From Myxococcota bacterium (GTDB taxonomy: Bacteria > Myxococcota_A > UBA9160 > UBA4427): 64,000 nucleotides of DNA. Both the position numbers and the translations under genes were made by a program. This document shows positions 17,809 through 26,965 of the stretch, in pieces. The notes under the pieces are model-generated. The model saw nothing but the letters and a program-made list of their open reading frames with translations. It searched no databases and was not told where the DNA came from. Each line of letters opens with the position of its first letter. The stretch's first letter is position 1. Location: assembly GCA_030748735.1 (NCBI GenBank), contig JASMLK010000126.1:23671-87670 (forward strand), in the 5' to 3' direction.

Positions 17809-19002
17809 ATGCCTGCCCTCGAAGGAATCCGCATCCTGGACATGACGCAGTACGAAGCCGGGCCTTCGGCCACGCAGGCGCTTGCCTGGTTCGGGGCCGA
17901 TGTCGTGAAGATCGAACCACCAAAGGGGGGTGATCCCGGTCGTTCGTTGGCGGTTGGTGGCGATTACTCTGCGTACTTCTGCAACTGGAACGCCAACAAG
18001 CGCAGCGTGGGGCTCGATCTGACGCGAAAGGAAGGGCGTGACGTCCTGCTTCGCATGCTTCCGCAGTACGACGTCTTCATCGAGAACTACGGCCCGGGAA
18101 TCATCGAACGTTTCGGTCTCGAATACGAAACCCTGCGCGAAGTTCATCCCTCGCTGATCTATGTGCGGATCAAGGGGTTCGGGAGTGACGGGCCCTATGC
18201 GCACTACAAGGCGTACGACATGGTCGCCCAGGCCGCTTCGGGCGCCTTCTCTGCCACGGGTGAGATGGGTGGCATTCCCATGCTTCCCGGGCCAACGATC
18301 GGAGATTCGGGGACGGGCATGCAGGCTGGCATGGCGGTGCTGGCCGCGTACGTTCAGCGCTTGCGAACGGGCGAGGGGCAACTCGTCGAGTTGTCGATGC
18401 AAGAAGCCATGACGTACTACATGCGCACGCGAATCGCGTTCGGTGGCGATTGGGGCAACCAGGCGGTTCCGCGGCTTGGCAACATGATGGGCGGTGCGCC
18501 GACCGGCCTCTACCCGTGTGCAGGGGGTGGCCCCAACGACTACGCGTATCTCATCACGGTGACCGAACGCCATTGGGACAGCTTGTGTGTCGCGATCGAG
18601 CGCCCGGACCTCATCGCCGACGAGCGCTTCGATACGGGCGAGAAGCGTGCGATGCACGGGGACGCGCTCTGCGACGAAATCTCGAAGTGGACCCGCGAGC
18701 ACGCGAAGTACGACGTCATGCGGATCCTCGGCGACGCGGGTGTTCCGTGTTCGGCCATCATCGACACGCAGGATCTGTATCGCGACCCACACCTGCTCGC
18801 GCGTGACTTCATCAAGACCGTCGAGCACCGGGATCTCGGTGAAGCGCCGTTGCTCGGCTTCCCCACGCGGATGTCAGAGAGTGAAGTGCCGCTCGAACGC
18901 GCCCCCTACCTCGGTGAGCACAGCGACGAAGTGCTGCGAGGGGACCTCGGCCTTTCGGACGACGAGATCGAGTCGCTGCGAAGCGAGGGTGTGCTGTCCT
19001 AG
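17809..19002 (+). CDS. family III CoA transferase (CaiB/BaiF)
   Basis: 397 aa. Transfers CoA between acids by an aspartyl-CoA intermediate; D166 in G-D-S-G-T-G-M-Q-A-G is the expected nucleophile. The N-terminal G-I-R-I-L-D-M-T-Q-Y-E-A-G-P-x-A-T-Q and V-V-K-I-E-P-P-K-G-G-D-P-G-R blocks are standard. GGAG lies before the ATG and only 10 nt separate it from the acyl-CoA dehydrogenase. Substrate unknown; a carboxylic side-chain intermediate is plausible from context. Confidence 0.94.
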   Translation: MPALEGIRILDMTQYEAGPSATQALAWFGADVVKIEPPKGGDPGRSLAVGGDYSAYFCNWNANKRSVGLDLTRKEGRDVLLRMLPQYDVFIENYGPGIIERFGLEYETLREVHPSLIYVRIKGFGSDGPYAHYKAYDMVAQAASGAFSATGEMGGIPMLPGPTIGDSGTGMQAGMAVLAAYVQRLRTGEGQLVELSMQEAMTYYMRTRIAFGGDWGNQAVPRLGNMMGGAPTGLYPCAGGGPNDYAYLITVTERHWDSLCVAIERPDLIADERFDTGEKRAMHGDALCDEISKWTREHAKYDVMRILGDAGVPCSAIIDTQDLYRDPHLLARDFIKTVEHRDLGEAPLLGFPTRMSESEVPLERAPYLGEHSDEVLRGDLGLSDDEIESLRSEGVLS

Positions 19003-19163
19003 CGGACGGGGGCGATGATCAGCGCTGCGCGCTCGCGTCGTTCACGGCCACGACGTCGAGGCGCCCGCTCTCGATGCGCGGGAAACGCCCCCAAGCGGGC
19101 CTACTCACGTTCTCGCACTCGACTCGCAACAAAACATGGCAGGTCCGACCGAGTGGGGTAGAC

Positions 19164-19176
19164 TAACGGATCGTTA
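19164..19176. promoter_or_regulatory. palindrome upstream of metal-uptake pair
   Basis: TAACG-gat-CGTTA, a perfect 13-bp dyad about 65 bp before the small secreted protein gene. Position and symmetry suit a repressor operator; the binding protein is unknown. Confidence 0.35.
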
Positions 19177-19195
19177 AACCTCCCACGCCCGGGAG

Positions 19196-19224
19196 CCTGT
19201 GCGGCAACCTGTGCGGCAAACAGG
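19196..19224. repeat. 12-bp tandem repeat with hairpin
   Basis: CCTGTGCGGCAA occurs twice head to tail (19196-19207, 19208-19219) and is followed by ACAGG, which can pair with the second CCTGT. It lies in the expected 5' leader of the small Cys protein gene, 17 nt before its GTG. Confidence 0.6.
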
Positions 19225-19241
19225 TAGGGTAGGAAGGGCCA

Positions 19242-19658
19242 GTGGATCGGTTCGTTTCGTTGATGGTCGTGCTGGCACATCTCGCTGTGGCATCGACCCC
19301 TTGCTTCGAAACGGAACTCGAGGTCGCGCGGCTCGCCGAGGCCGGGGTTCTCGCAACCCACCACGCGCCGGCGCAGCCCGTACGGGCAGAGCCCGCCGCC
19401 GCCGCCGCCCCCGCCGCCCCCGCCGTCGCGGCCGACGCGCGAGTCGTCCCGCATCAACTCCACACGCTCTGCTTGTGCGGCTGCAGTTCGAACTCGCAGA
19501 CGCCTGGCACCACGACGAGTGCGCGCCTCGGCTTTGCTCTGCTTCCCGCCGACGCGCCCGTACTCGCCGAAGCGGAACCCGCCGTGGGCGTGCGCGCATC
19601 GATTCCGTTGCCTGTACCCGTGGCCGACGCGTTGGACCACGTACCCATCTTCTCCTGA
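19242..19658 (+). CDS. small exported Cys-rich protein next to TonB receptor
   Basis: 138 aa, GTG start with AGGAAGG 5-6 nt upstream. N-terminal hydrophobic segment (V-S-L-M-V-V-L-A-H-L-A-V-A), an Ala/Pro-rich stretch coded by a GCC/CCC triplet run, then H-T-L-C-L-C-G-C-S-S-N. The C-x-C-x-C group and its place 100 nt before a copper-type TonB receptor suggest a metal-binding partner, like the Cys/His-rich protein ahead of the receptor at 50.4 kb. I do not recognise the family; alternatively it is a lineage-specific secreted protein. Confidence 0.65.
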   Translation: MDRFVSLMVVLAHLAVASTPCFETELEVARLAEAGVLATHHAPAQPVRAEPAAAAAPAAPAVAADARVVPHQLHTLCLCGCSSNSQTPGTTTSARLGFALLPADAPVLAEAEPAVGVRASIPLPVPVADALDHVPIFS

Positions 19659-19758
19659 TCCGCAATGAACGGCTCTTCGGAGCCAGCTCGATGACGCTTC
19701 GGTCCGACCGGAGGCGTCCGTCTGTACCTCTGTTCATTCGGGAAGGAGGATCCATCCC

Positions 19759-21897
19759 ATGTCAGCCTCGTATCAACGAGGCTGGGTGCGTGCGCGTGCG
19801 TGTGTACCCGGTCTCATCGTAATTCCATTCATCGTTACGTCCGTTCTGGTCGCTTCGACCGCATCTGCCGATCACGACCCGGAAGATGAACCCAGTGAAG
19901 TCATTCTCGTCAAAGGGCAGCGCCCCGGGCCGCCGGGCACCTTCGTCGCGGCTCCCGATCGCGCGACACCCAACGAGCCGGACGCCACCAAACTCCTCAA
20001 GCTGATCCCAGGCGGCGACACCGTGAGCAATGGGCCGCTGACCGGGCAGGTGCAGTACCGCGGCATGTTCGGTGATCGCATCAGCGTGAAGGTCGACGAC
20101 ACGTACATCAGTCCGGGCGGCCCGAACTGGATGGACGCGCCGCTTCACTACGCCCCGCGCCCGCTCCTCGACCACCTGGAGATGGACCTCGGGATTGCTT
20201 CGGTGAGCGCCGGCGCCGAGAGCATCGGCGGCAGTGCTCACGCCGTGCTGAAGAGCAGTGAGTTCGCAGAGGGCGAAGAGTTCGTCCCGAGCGGAGAAGT
20301 CGAAGTGGGCGGCCGCGTCGCGGACAAGTCCTTCATCGGCGGCGGAATCCTCTCTGCTGGCAACGAGAACCACCGCGCGCACTTCCTCGGAAGCGCAGAG
20401 ATCGGGAAGGACTTCCGGATCGGTGACGGCGGTCGGGTGAAGCCCACCGAGTACGAGCGCTACCAGTACGGTGGTGGGTACGGGTTCCGGTACGAAGAAC
20501 ACGAAGTGGGGTTCGACTATCGCTACAACGATACGAAAGATTCCGGAACACCCGCCCTGCCGATGGACATCCGCGTCGTCGATACCCATCTGGGAAAGAT
20601 CGACTACGGAGGGCAACTCGGTCCTGTGCGTGTGGACACGATCTTTTCGCTCACAGACGTCGATCACGTGATGGACAACTTCTCGCTTCGGGATGCGCCC
20701 GCAGACAACGCAGACTGGCGCAAGAACAGCGCCGAGACCCGAAACTACGACTGGTCCCTTGCGGGCAAGATGGATGTGCTCGGGGGAATGCTGGAAGTCG
20801 GTGTCGACGGCCATCACGCCAACCACGACGCACTCGTCACCAACCCCAATAACGCGATGTTCTTTGTCGAGATGTTCGACAGTGCGAAGAAGGATCGATA
20901 CGGCGTCTGGGTCGAGTGGACGGGTGAAGTCGTCGACCACTGGGACCTGGAAGTCGGCGTGCGGACCACGCGGATCGAGATGGACTCCGACAAGGTCGAT
21001 GGCACGCCGGCGGACATGATGCTGCCCGCAGGCCGTCTGCGTGACGCCTTCAACGAGGCGGACCGCAGCCGGAACGAAGACCTCGTCGACGCCGTCGTGA
21101 AGCTCGGCTTCGCACCCCAGTCGAACCTGCGAATGGAGCTCTCGGGTGGTCGCAAGACCCGGGCCCCCTCTTACGTGGAGCGCTACGGCTGGTTGCCCAC
21201 CCAGGCGGCTTCAGGGCTCGCCGATGGCAACAACTACGTGGGCGACATCGGTCTCGACCCGGAAGTTTCGTACGAAGTCGCGGCCGAAGTCCGGTGGGAC
21301 GGAAAGCAGGGTATCCACCTCACGCCGCGGGCCTTCTACAAGCGGGTCTACGACTACATCCAGGGGACACCGTCCGAAGAAAACGACGTCATCATGGTGA
21401 GCACGAACAACGATGACGACACCCCGCTTCAGTTCAGCAACGTCGACGCCAGGTTCTACGGCTTCGATCTCGCCTACGGCGCCGGCCTCCCGTGGGATCT
21501 GCAACTCGACGGCACGCTGAGCTACGTGCGGGGCAAGCGGGTGGACATCAACGATGACCTCTACCGCATTTCGCCACTGCGCGGACGCACGACCCTGACC
21601 TACGACCAGGACGAGTGGTCGGTGTCGATCGAGGGCATGTACGCCGCCAAGCAGAAGAAGGTGTCTGACACCAACGGCGAAGATCCCAGCGACAGCTGGG
21701 GCATCCTCAACATCTACGGAAGTTGGGAGCCGATGGAATGGCTGGGCCTCACCGCAGGCGTGAACAACGTCACGGACAACGACTACCACGACCATCTGGC
21801 GGGGATCAGTCGCGTGTCGAGTAGTGGCGTCGATGCGGGGGATGCGATTCCCGCACCGGGCGTGAGCTTCTTCGCTCGAGCGGTGGGGACCTTCTGA
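19759..21897 (+). CDS. TonB-dependent receptor, probably copper type (OprC/NosA-like)
   Basis: 712 aa outer-membrane receptor: signal peptide ending A-S-T-A-S-A-D, plug domain, then a 22-strand-type barrel ending in aromatic F. The plug segment Y-R-G-M-F-G-D-R-I-S-V-K-V-D-D-T-Y-I-S-P-G-G-P-N-W-M-D-A-P-L-H-Y is the region that in OprC/NosA carries the copper-binding Cys and Met; here the Met (W-M-D) is kept but the Cys position is Gly. GGAGG lies before the ATG. Ligand is inferred; no siderophore features help decide. Confidence 0.85.
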   Translation: MSASYQRGWVRARACVPGLIVIPFIVTSVLVASTASADHDPEDEPSEVILVKGQRPGPPGTFVAAPDRATPNEPDATKLLKLIPGGDTVSNGPLTGQVQYRGMFGDRISVKVDDTYISPGGPNWMDAPLHYAPRPLLDHLEMDLGIASVSAGAESIGGSAHAVLKSSEFAEGEEFVPSGEVEVGGRVADKSFIGGGILSAGNENHRAHFLGSAEIGKDFRIGDGGRVKPTEYERYQYGGGYGFRYEEHEVGFDYRYNDTKDSGTPALPMDIRVVDTHLGKIDYGGQLGPVRVDTIFSLTDVDHVMDNFSLRDAPADNADWRKNSAETRNYDWSLAGKMDVLGGMLEVGVDGHHANHDALVTNPNNAMFFVEMFDSAKKDRYGVWVEWTGEVVDHWDLEVGVRTTRIEMDSDKVDGTPADMMLPAGRLRDAFNEADRSRNEDLVDAVVKLGFAPQSNLRMELSGGRKTRAPSYVERYGWLPTQAASGLADGNNYVGDIGLDPEVSYEVAAEVRWDGKQGIHLTPRAFYKRVYDYIQGTPSEENDVIMVSTNNDDDTPLQFSNVDARFYGFDLAYGAGLPWDLQLDGTLSYVRGKRVDINDDLYRISPLRGRTTLTYDQDEWSVSIEGMYAAKQKKVSDTNGEDPSDSWGILNIYGSWEPMEWLGLTAGVNNVTDNDYHDHLAGISRVSSSGVDAGDAIPAPGVSFFARAVGTF

Positions 21898-21913
21898 CAA
21901 AGGCCGACAGGAA

Positions 21914-21946
21914 CAGGGCGGGGTCCTTCCGGGTGGGAGGGCCCTG
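21914..21946. terminator. hairpin between convergent genes
   Basis: CAGGGC (21914-21919) pairs with GCCCTG (21941-21946) around a GC-rich loop that can fold further; CCTTTCGG follows on the plus strand. It sits between the TonB receptor stop and the stop of the convergent DUF1302 gene and could end either transcript. Confidence 0.4.
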
Positions 21947-21972
21947 CCTTTCGGCTCGCCCACAGGCTCGAA

Positions 21973-23436
21973 CTAGAACCCGTAGCGAACCGCTGCGTAG
22001 ACGTTCGTGTTCTTCTCGAACTGGCCCCAAAAGGTTTCCCGCTCGGCTCCGACGAAGACGTTCGCGCCGACTTCGAGGCGAAGTGGATCGCTGAGCTTGT
22101 AGCTCACCTTCGGTCGCAGATAGGCGTCCTCGTCCGAGGGAGTCCAGAAGACGAACAGGCCGACCTCGAGGTTCTGCCGCAGGAGGAGCTGCCTGAAGCG
22201 CACGGTGAGCGTGTGGCGATACTCGTCGCTTCGCGGTGTACCGCCAGGCAGGTTGCGCCGGTAGGCGGTGTGGTCGACGCGGTCTTCGAGGTAGTACTGC
22301 AAGCCGACCGTGAGATCTCGCATCACCTCGCGTTCGAAACCGGCGAGGAAGCGGAACTCGCCATTGCGCACCGTGGGGTCCTTGCCGTCGTCATCGTCGC
22401 GACTGTCGTAGTAGCCGACTTCGACGTTCGCGATGCCGCCCGCAAGGGGGCCGCGAACACTGGCCCCGTAGACGAACAGGCGAGGAAAGATCGCTTTCCC
22501 GGTCATGGGGTCGACGCCGGCGGGGCTCTTCCAGTAGCCGAAGTAACCATACGCCCTGAGCTCGGCCGCGCCGACGTTGCGATAGAGACGCAACGCGACT
22601 TCGTCGTCGTCGAACGGGTCGTCGGGTCGATCGACTGCGATCGCGTCGCGCCAGCCGATGCGCCCCCCTGTGCCGGGGTCGAAGAACGAGATGCGGCGAC
22701 CATCGATGTAGCGGTCCGCATCGAAGCGAGGCGTATAGACGACGTCCAGGTTCACGAAGTCCGTGAACAGCGAAGCCTTGAAGGCGTCGGAAGGGGCCTT
22801 CAAGTAGCTCGTGTCGCGCCCGACGAAGAACGAAACGTAGTCCTTCGGAAAGAGATCGTTGATGAAGACCATGTCGCCCGTTCCCCAGGTCAGGATCTGT
22901 CGTCCAAACTTGAGGTCGAGGTACTCGTCCACCCGGCCACTCACGAACGCTTCGCGCAGGTCGAACCAGCCCTGACCACTTTCGAGCTTCGGGCGGTGTT
23001 CGCGTGAAACCTCGTCGTAGAGCAGGTCGAAAGTCACGCGGGTCGTGACGCGATCCCACGCCTTTTCGGCTTCGAGCTGGGCACGCAGCTCGCCGAGGCT
23101 CGCCTGGTCCTGATTCGGATCGTCCTGGGTGCGGATGCCGGCGCGACCTTCGATGAAGCCCGCAAGATCGAACGGCAGCGATTCGAGCAGCGGGGTGTCT
23201 TCCTCGGCTACGAAAGGCTCGTCATCGTTCTCCCCACCGAGGCCCGCGGGAAGCGCGGGTTCCTCGTCGCTTCCGCCCAGCCCGGCGGGCAATGCGGGTT
23301 CGTCGTCCTCCGCGACTTCCCCCAGCCCGGCGGGAAGCGCCGGTTCGTCCTGCGCGACCGCCGCATGACTGAAGAGCAGAGACGCAGGAAGCGCGGTCGC
23401 GAGTGCCAGCCATGATGTGCGAGACAGCGTGCTCAC
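21973..23436 (-). CDS. DUF1302-type outer-membrane beta-barrel protein
   Basis: 487 aa. Starts with GTG overlapping the stop of the LolA-like gene (GTGA). Signal peptide to A-V-A-Q (residue 29), then three copies of D/E-E-P-A-L-P-A-G-L-G (about residues 30-38, 45-54, 58-68) on an acidic spacer, then a barrel domain rich in alternating strands and ending in Y-G-F. L-K-F-G-R-Q-I-L-T-W-G and D-L-F-P-K-D-Y are typical DUF1302 segments. DUF1302, DUF1329 and an RND exporter are often found together; the barrel is presumably the outer-membrane outlet of that system. Confidence 0.88.
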   Translation of the reverse strand: MSTLSRTSWLALATALPASLLFSHAAVAQDEPALPAGLGEVAEDDEPALPAGLGGSDEEPALPAGLGGENDDEPFVAEEDTPLLESLPFDLAGFIEGRAGIRTQDDPNQDQASLGELRAQLEAEKAWDRVTTRVTFDLLYDEVSREHRPKLESGQGWFDLREAFVSGRVDEYLDLKFGRQILTWGTGDMVFINDLFPKDYVSFFVGRDTSYLKAPSDAFKASLFTDFVNLDVVYTPRFDADRYIDGRRISFFDPGTGGRIGWRDAIAVDRPDDPFDDDEVALRLYRNVGAAELRAYGYFGYWKSPAGVDPMTGKAIFPRLFVYGASVRGPLAGGIANVEVGYYDSRDDDDGKDPTVRNGEFRFLAGFEREVMRDLTVGLQYYLEDRVDHTAYRRNLPGGTPRSDEYRHTLTVRFRQLLLRQNLEVGLFVFWTPSDEDAYLRPKVSYKLSDPLRLEVGANVFVGAERETFWGQFEKNTNVYAAVRYGF

Positions 23437-24260
23437 CGCAGATGCTCGCGCGGAGGGTTGCGGAGGTAGCGCTCGCTGAACACGTCGTCGGGAAGGCCGA
23501 GGTCGTAGCTGACCTCCGCGTACTCGAGCACGGTCGACCCGCCGCTTCGCAAGTCGCTCATGCGCGCCTGTGTGACGGTCGGGTGCCCCTGGATCGTCTT
23601 CACCTCGAGCGCTTCGTAGCGGCGATAGACTTCGCCGTCGCGCCCGGTGTAGTCCATCTTCACCGGGATGTAGCTCGTGCGATGGACCCACATGTCGTAG
23701 TGGGTGAACTCGACCGCGTCGGGCTGCCTGGGTGTGTGGCGCAGGACGAAGTAGTTCTTCGTGACCTCGAGCAGTTCGTGTGCGTCCTTGTCGGGGCTGC
23801 GGCCCGAAACGTCTTCATAGAAGAAGTTCGAGCCGACGAAACTCGTGCGCTCGTCTGCGGCCGCGATTCTCTTTACGAGATCGAGCGCAGGCAGGTACAG
23901 CCAGCGATCGTCGTCGCTACCCGGATGCTTGTAGACGAGGAACGACATCTTGTTCACGTCCGACGGGCGGCGGAAGTAGACGTACATCTTCTGGTCGCCG
24001 TTCGCGGTGTCGGCGTCTCCCTGTTCGAGGTCGCGACGCAGGATCGTGAATTCCCGTCGTCGCGTTCGGCCTTGCGGGTCGGTGATGGTCATCTTGACCC
24101 GCGCGCGGCCATCGTCGCCCTGGTAGTAGGCGACGCGATTGGTCTTCTCGACGATGGTGTTCACGTCCGAATCCGCTGCATCTGCAGCGTGTACCGCGAG
24201 CGGCGCAATCAAGAGGGCCATGATCGCCATGGCGAGTTGGATTCGGTTCTTCGCAGTCAT
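23433..24260 (-). CDS. LolA-like periplasmic protein (outer membrane lipoprotein-sorting family)
   Basis: 275 aa with a Sec signal (A-V-H-A-A-D). The fold is that of LolA-like carriers: V-K-M-T-I-T-D-P-Q-G-R-T-R-R-R-E-F, K-M-Y-V-Y-F-R-R-P-S-D, S-F-L-V-Y-K-H-P-G, W-L-Y-L-P-A-L. It probably ferries a lipid or other hydrophobic molecule across the periplasm between the RND exporter and the DUF1302 barrel. Coupled on both sides: ATGA overlap with the RND gene and GTGA overlap with DUF1302. Confidence 0.9.
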   Translation of the reverse strand: MTAKNRIQLAMAIMALLIAPLAVHAADAADSDVNTIVEKTNRVAYYQGDDGRARVKMTITDPQGRTRRREFTILRRDLEQGDADTANGDQKMYVYFRRPSDVNKMSFLVYKHPGSDDDRWLYLPALDLVKRIAAADERTSFVGSNFFYEDVSGRSPDKDAHELLEVTKNYFVLRHTPRQPDAVEFTHYDMWVHRTSYIPVKMDYTGRDGEVYRRYEALEVKTIQGHPTVTQARMSDLRSGGSTVLEYAEVSYDLGLPDDVFSERYLRNPPREHLR

Positions 24261-26965
24261 GCGATCTCCTTGGTCTTCTCGGGCGCCGGCTTGGGGAAGA
24301 GCCAGCGTTCGCCGAGTTGCATCAGGGCTGGCAGGATGACCAGCGTGGCCACGCCGGAAACGACGAGAATCGAGGCCATCAGGATGCCCACCGTCCGGTA
24401 GGGCACGAGCGGCGCGACCAGCAGCGGCGAGAAGCCCAGCGCGATCACGATCACGTTGCGCGCGATTGCGCGGCCGGGTTCGCCAAAAACGCGCGGCACC
24501 GTCTGTCCCCAGCTGTCCCCCGCCTGGTGCAGATCACGCGATCGCGCCAGGAAGTGGATCGCGAAGTCGATCGCGAGCCCCAGGGTGAGCGACGAGAGCA
24601 CGGCCACCGGCATATCATAGTCCTTGCCCACGATCCCGATCACGCCATAGATCAGCGCAATCGTGATCGAGAGGGGGACCATCGACAGCGCACCCCACCA
24701 GGGCGATCGGAACAGCAGTGTCATCGTGAGAAAGACGATGACGAAGCTCCCCAGGAAGGCATTTGCCATCCCGGCCACCATCTTCTCCTGCCAGACGACA
24801 TTGATGTAGGTCAGTCCGAACCACTGCGGGTCCATGGGCACGGGCGGTGGGTTCGCGGCGAGGAAGCGCTCGGTGTGTTCGACGACGGCCGACATGTCGC
24901 GGTTGTCGCCGCTCTTGAGCTGTAGCCACAATGCCGACGTACGAAAGTCGGGCGTCACGAAGTGCCATAGATCCTGCGGGCGGTGACTGTTCTGATAGGT
25001 GATCAGCGACTGCGCCACGGCATCCGAACGATCGGGGATGCGGAAGGCGGCGTCCTCGCCGAGCAATAGTTCTCGATAGACGGTCTTCACGATGTCGGGC
25101 AAAGCGTTGGTCTTGCCCACGACGCCGCTGGTTTCGAGGTGTCGGCTGAGACGCTCGACGTAGCGAAGCACTTCGGGTTGTTTGAAGGCTTCGCGGCGGC
25201 CGGCTTCCTCGCTGACGAACAGCGATGCGGCGTCCCAGGCGTCACCCTCATCCCAGCCCTCGGCTGCGTCGAGCGCATCACCAGTGAAGCGCTCGAGACC
25301 GGTCAGCAGGTCTTCGACGCTCGCCGCGTTCGCTGCTGCGCTGCGCGCTTCGGCCGCGAGCTTGTCGAATGCCATCCCAGCCATTGGGAGTTCGCTCGAA
25401 AGGGCCGTGCCTTTCGCTTCTGCTCGTGCGGCCAGGGCCTCCGCGTAGCTCGCGGGTGACACGTCGTCTTCGGCCACGGGCAGGGCGAGATAGGCCATGT
25501 AGGTGCCCGCGAAGTGTTCGTTGAGCACACGGTCGGCCGTGCGGATGGGATGGTCTTCGGTGAACCAGCGAATCGGGTTGTCGTTGATCTCGATCAGCGT
25601 GATCCCCCAACCCGCCACGACACCCGCCGCGAGCGTCGCCAGGAGGATCGGCCTCGCGCGCCCAACGGCGAAGGGGCCCAAACGAAGCAGTCCACGCGCG
25701 AGAGGGGAGGGGTGCTCTTCGGCGTCGTCGTGGGTCGCGGCTCCGAACTGCTCGAGCGTTCGCTCGGGAAGCAACATGATGAAGGCGGGCACGAAGGTGA
25801 TCGTGAGCGCCCACGCCAGAGCGATCCCGAACGCCACGAAGAAGCCGAAGACCTGCACGGGAGGGATAGGCGTCAGCACGAGCGACACGAAACCCGCGCA
25901 CGACGTGATCGACGTGTAGAGCATCGGCACGAAGAGGCTGTCCATCACGCCCTCGAGGGCCTCGCGCCGGTTCCGGGTTTCGGGATAGCGATCGAAGAAC
26001 TCCGACAGTACGTGGATCGAGTCGAGGACCGCGATCGGCATGATGAAGATCGGAATCATCGAGCTCATGATGTGGACGGTGTTGCCCGTCGCGACCAGCA
26101 GCCCCATGGTGATGATGACAGCGCCGAGTGCGATCAGCATCGGAGCCACGATCAGGGCCGCGTGGCGAAAGAAGTAGAACATCAACAGGAAGATCACGAG
26201 CATCGCCAGCGGTGCGCTGATCGCCATCTGGATGAACATCTCGACACCAAAGGTGTCTTCGGCGACGGGAAGGCCGGTGATGAAGTACTCCTCGGGTCCG
26301 TCGAATTCGTCGATCTTGCTCTGCAGTTCGCGGTAGACCCGGTAGCTCGCGTCCTTCGACGTGAGCGGCAGGTAGAGCGCGAGGGCGCGCCCGCTTTCTG
26401 CCACCATGGTGCCCTGGAAGAGAGGGATTCTCGCTGCGCGTTCGCGCACGGCGATGGACGCTTCGCGATCCGCGGGCGTGCCGGGCATCAACCATTCGAA
26501 ACGAACGCTGCCTGCACCGGCTTGTTCGATGTTGTCGACGAGCGACGGCGCGATGATGTCCGCGGATACCACCCCTTCGTACTGTTGGGGCTCTTCGTCG
26601 CCCACGGGCCATCGCAGTCCGGTCGCAAACTCGGTGAGTTCGCGGACGCGTCCGAGCGCCCCGGGGTTGAAGACGCCGTCGGGGTTCGAATCGTCGACTA
26701 CGCCGACGACGACCATGTCGTAGAGGCTGAGGTCGTGCTTCATCTGGTCGTGGAAGACGCGCACGGGCTCGTCTTCCCGGAGCATGTTCTCGGGGTCGGT
26801 ATCGACCGTCGCCGGGTTGAGCATCGCGAACGTCTCCGGCCACACGGACGGCAGCGCCGCGAGCAGCACGAAGAAGACACTCGCGACAGCAAAGGCGATC
26901 GACACCGCTTTCGGGTGGTCGATCCCGACATGGGCCAGGCGTTCTTGGGTAGACCGGGCGGTCAT
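24257..26965 (-). CDS. RND-superfamily (MMPL-like) exporter
   Basis: 902 aa inner-membrane transporter with two repeats, each a large periplasmic loop after the first helix and a block of membrane helices (for example F-L-L-M-F-Y-F-F near residue 270 and the later L-T-L-G-L-A-I-D-F-A-I-H-F-L block with the D-F-x2-H motif of sterol-sensing/MMPL-type RNDs). N-P-A-T-V-D-T-D-P-E-N-M-L is the usual start of the first loop. The ATG at 26965 is preferred over the adjacent GTG at 26968 because AGGAG is better spaced. Likely moves lipids or sterol-like molecules, not antibiotics. Confidence 0.92.
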   Translation of the reverse strand: MTARSTQERLAHVGIDHPKAVSIAFAVASVFFVLLAALPSVWPETFAMLNPATVDTDPENMLREDEPVRVFHDQMKHDLSLYDMVVVGVVDDSNPDGVFNPGALGRVRELTEFATGLRWPVGDEEPQQYEGVVSADIIAPSLVDNIEQAGAGSVRFEWLMPGTPADREASIAVRERAARIPLFQGTMVAESGRALALYLPLTSKDASYRVYRELQSKIDEFDGPEEYFITGLPVAEDTFGVEMFIQMAISAPLAMLVIFLLMFYFFRHAALIVAPMLIALGAVIITMGLLVATGNTVHIMSSMIPIFIMPIAVLDSIHVLSEFFDRYPETRNRREALEGVMDSLFVPMLYTSITSCAGFVSLVLTPIPPVQVFGFFVAFGIALAWALTITFVPAFIMLLPERTLEQFGAATHDDAEEHPSPLARGLLRLGPFAVGRARPILLATLAAGVVAGWGITLIEINDNPIRWFTEDHPIRTADRVLNEHFAGTYMAYLALPVAEDDVSPASYAEALAARAEAKGTALSSELPMAGMAFDKLAAEARSAAANAASVEDLLTGLERFTGDALDAAEGWDEGDAWDAASLFVSEEAGRREAFKQPEVLRYVERLSRHLETSGVVGKTNALPDIVKTVYRELLLGEDAAFRIPDRSDAVAQSLITYQNSHRPQDLWHFVTPDFRTSALWLQLKSGDNRDMSAVVEHTERFLAANPPPVPMDPQWFGLTYINVVWQEKMVAGMANAFLGSFVIVFLTMTLLFRSPWWGALSMVPLSITIALIYGVIGIVGKDYDMPVAVLSSLTLGLAIDFAIHFLARSRDLHQAGDSWGQTVPRVFGEPGRAIARNVIVIALGFSPLLVAPLVPYRTVGILMASILVVSGVATLVILPALMQLGERWLFPKPAPEKTKEIA

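Noticed and set aside
19384..19440. GCC/CCC triplet run as an unstable repeat locus
   Set aside because: It codes an ordinary Ala/Pro linker with interruptions; too irregular to claim slippage.
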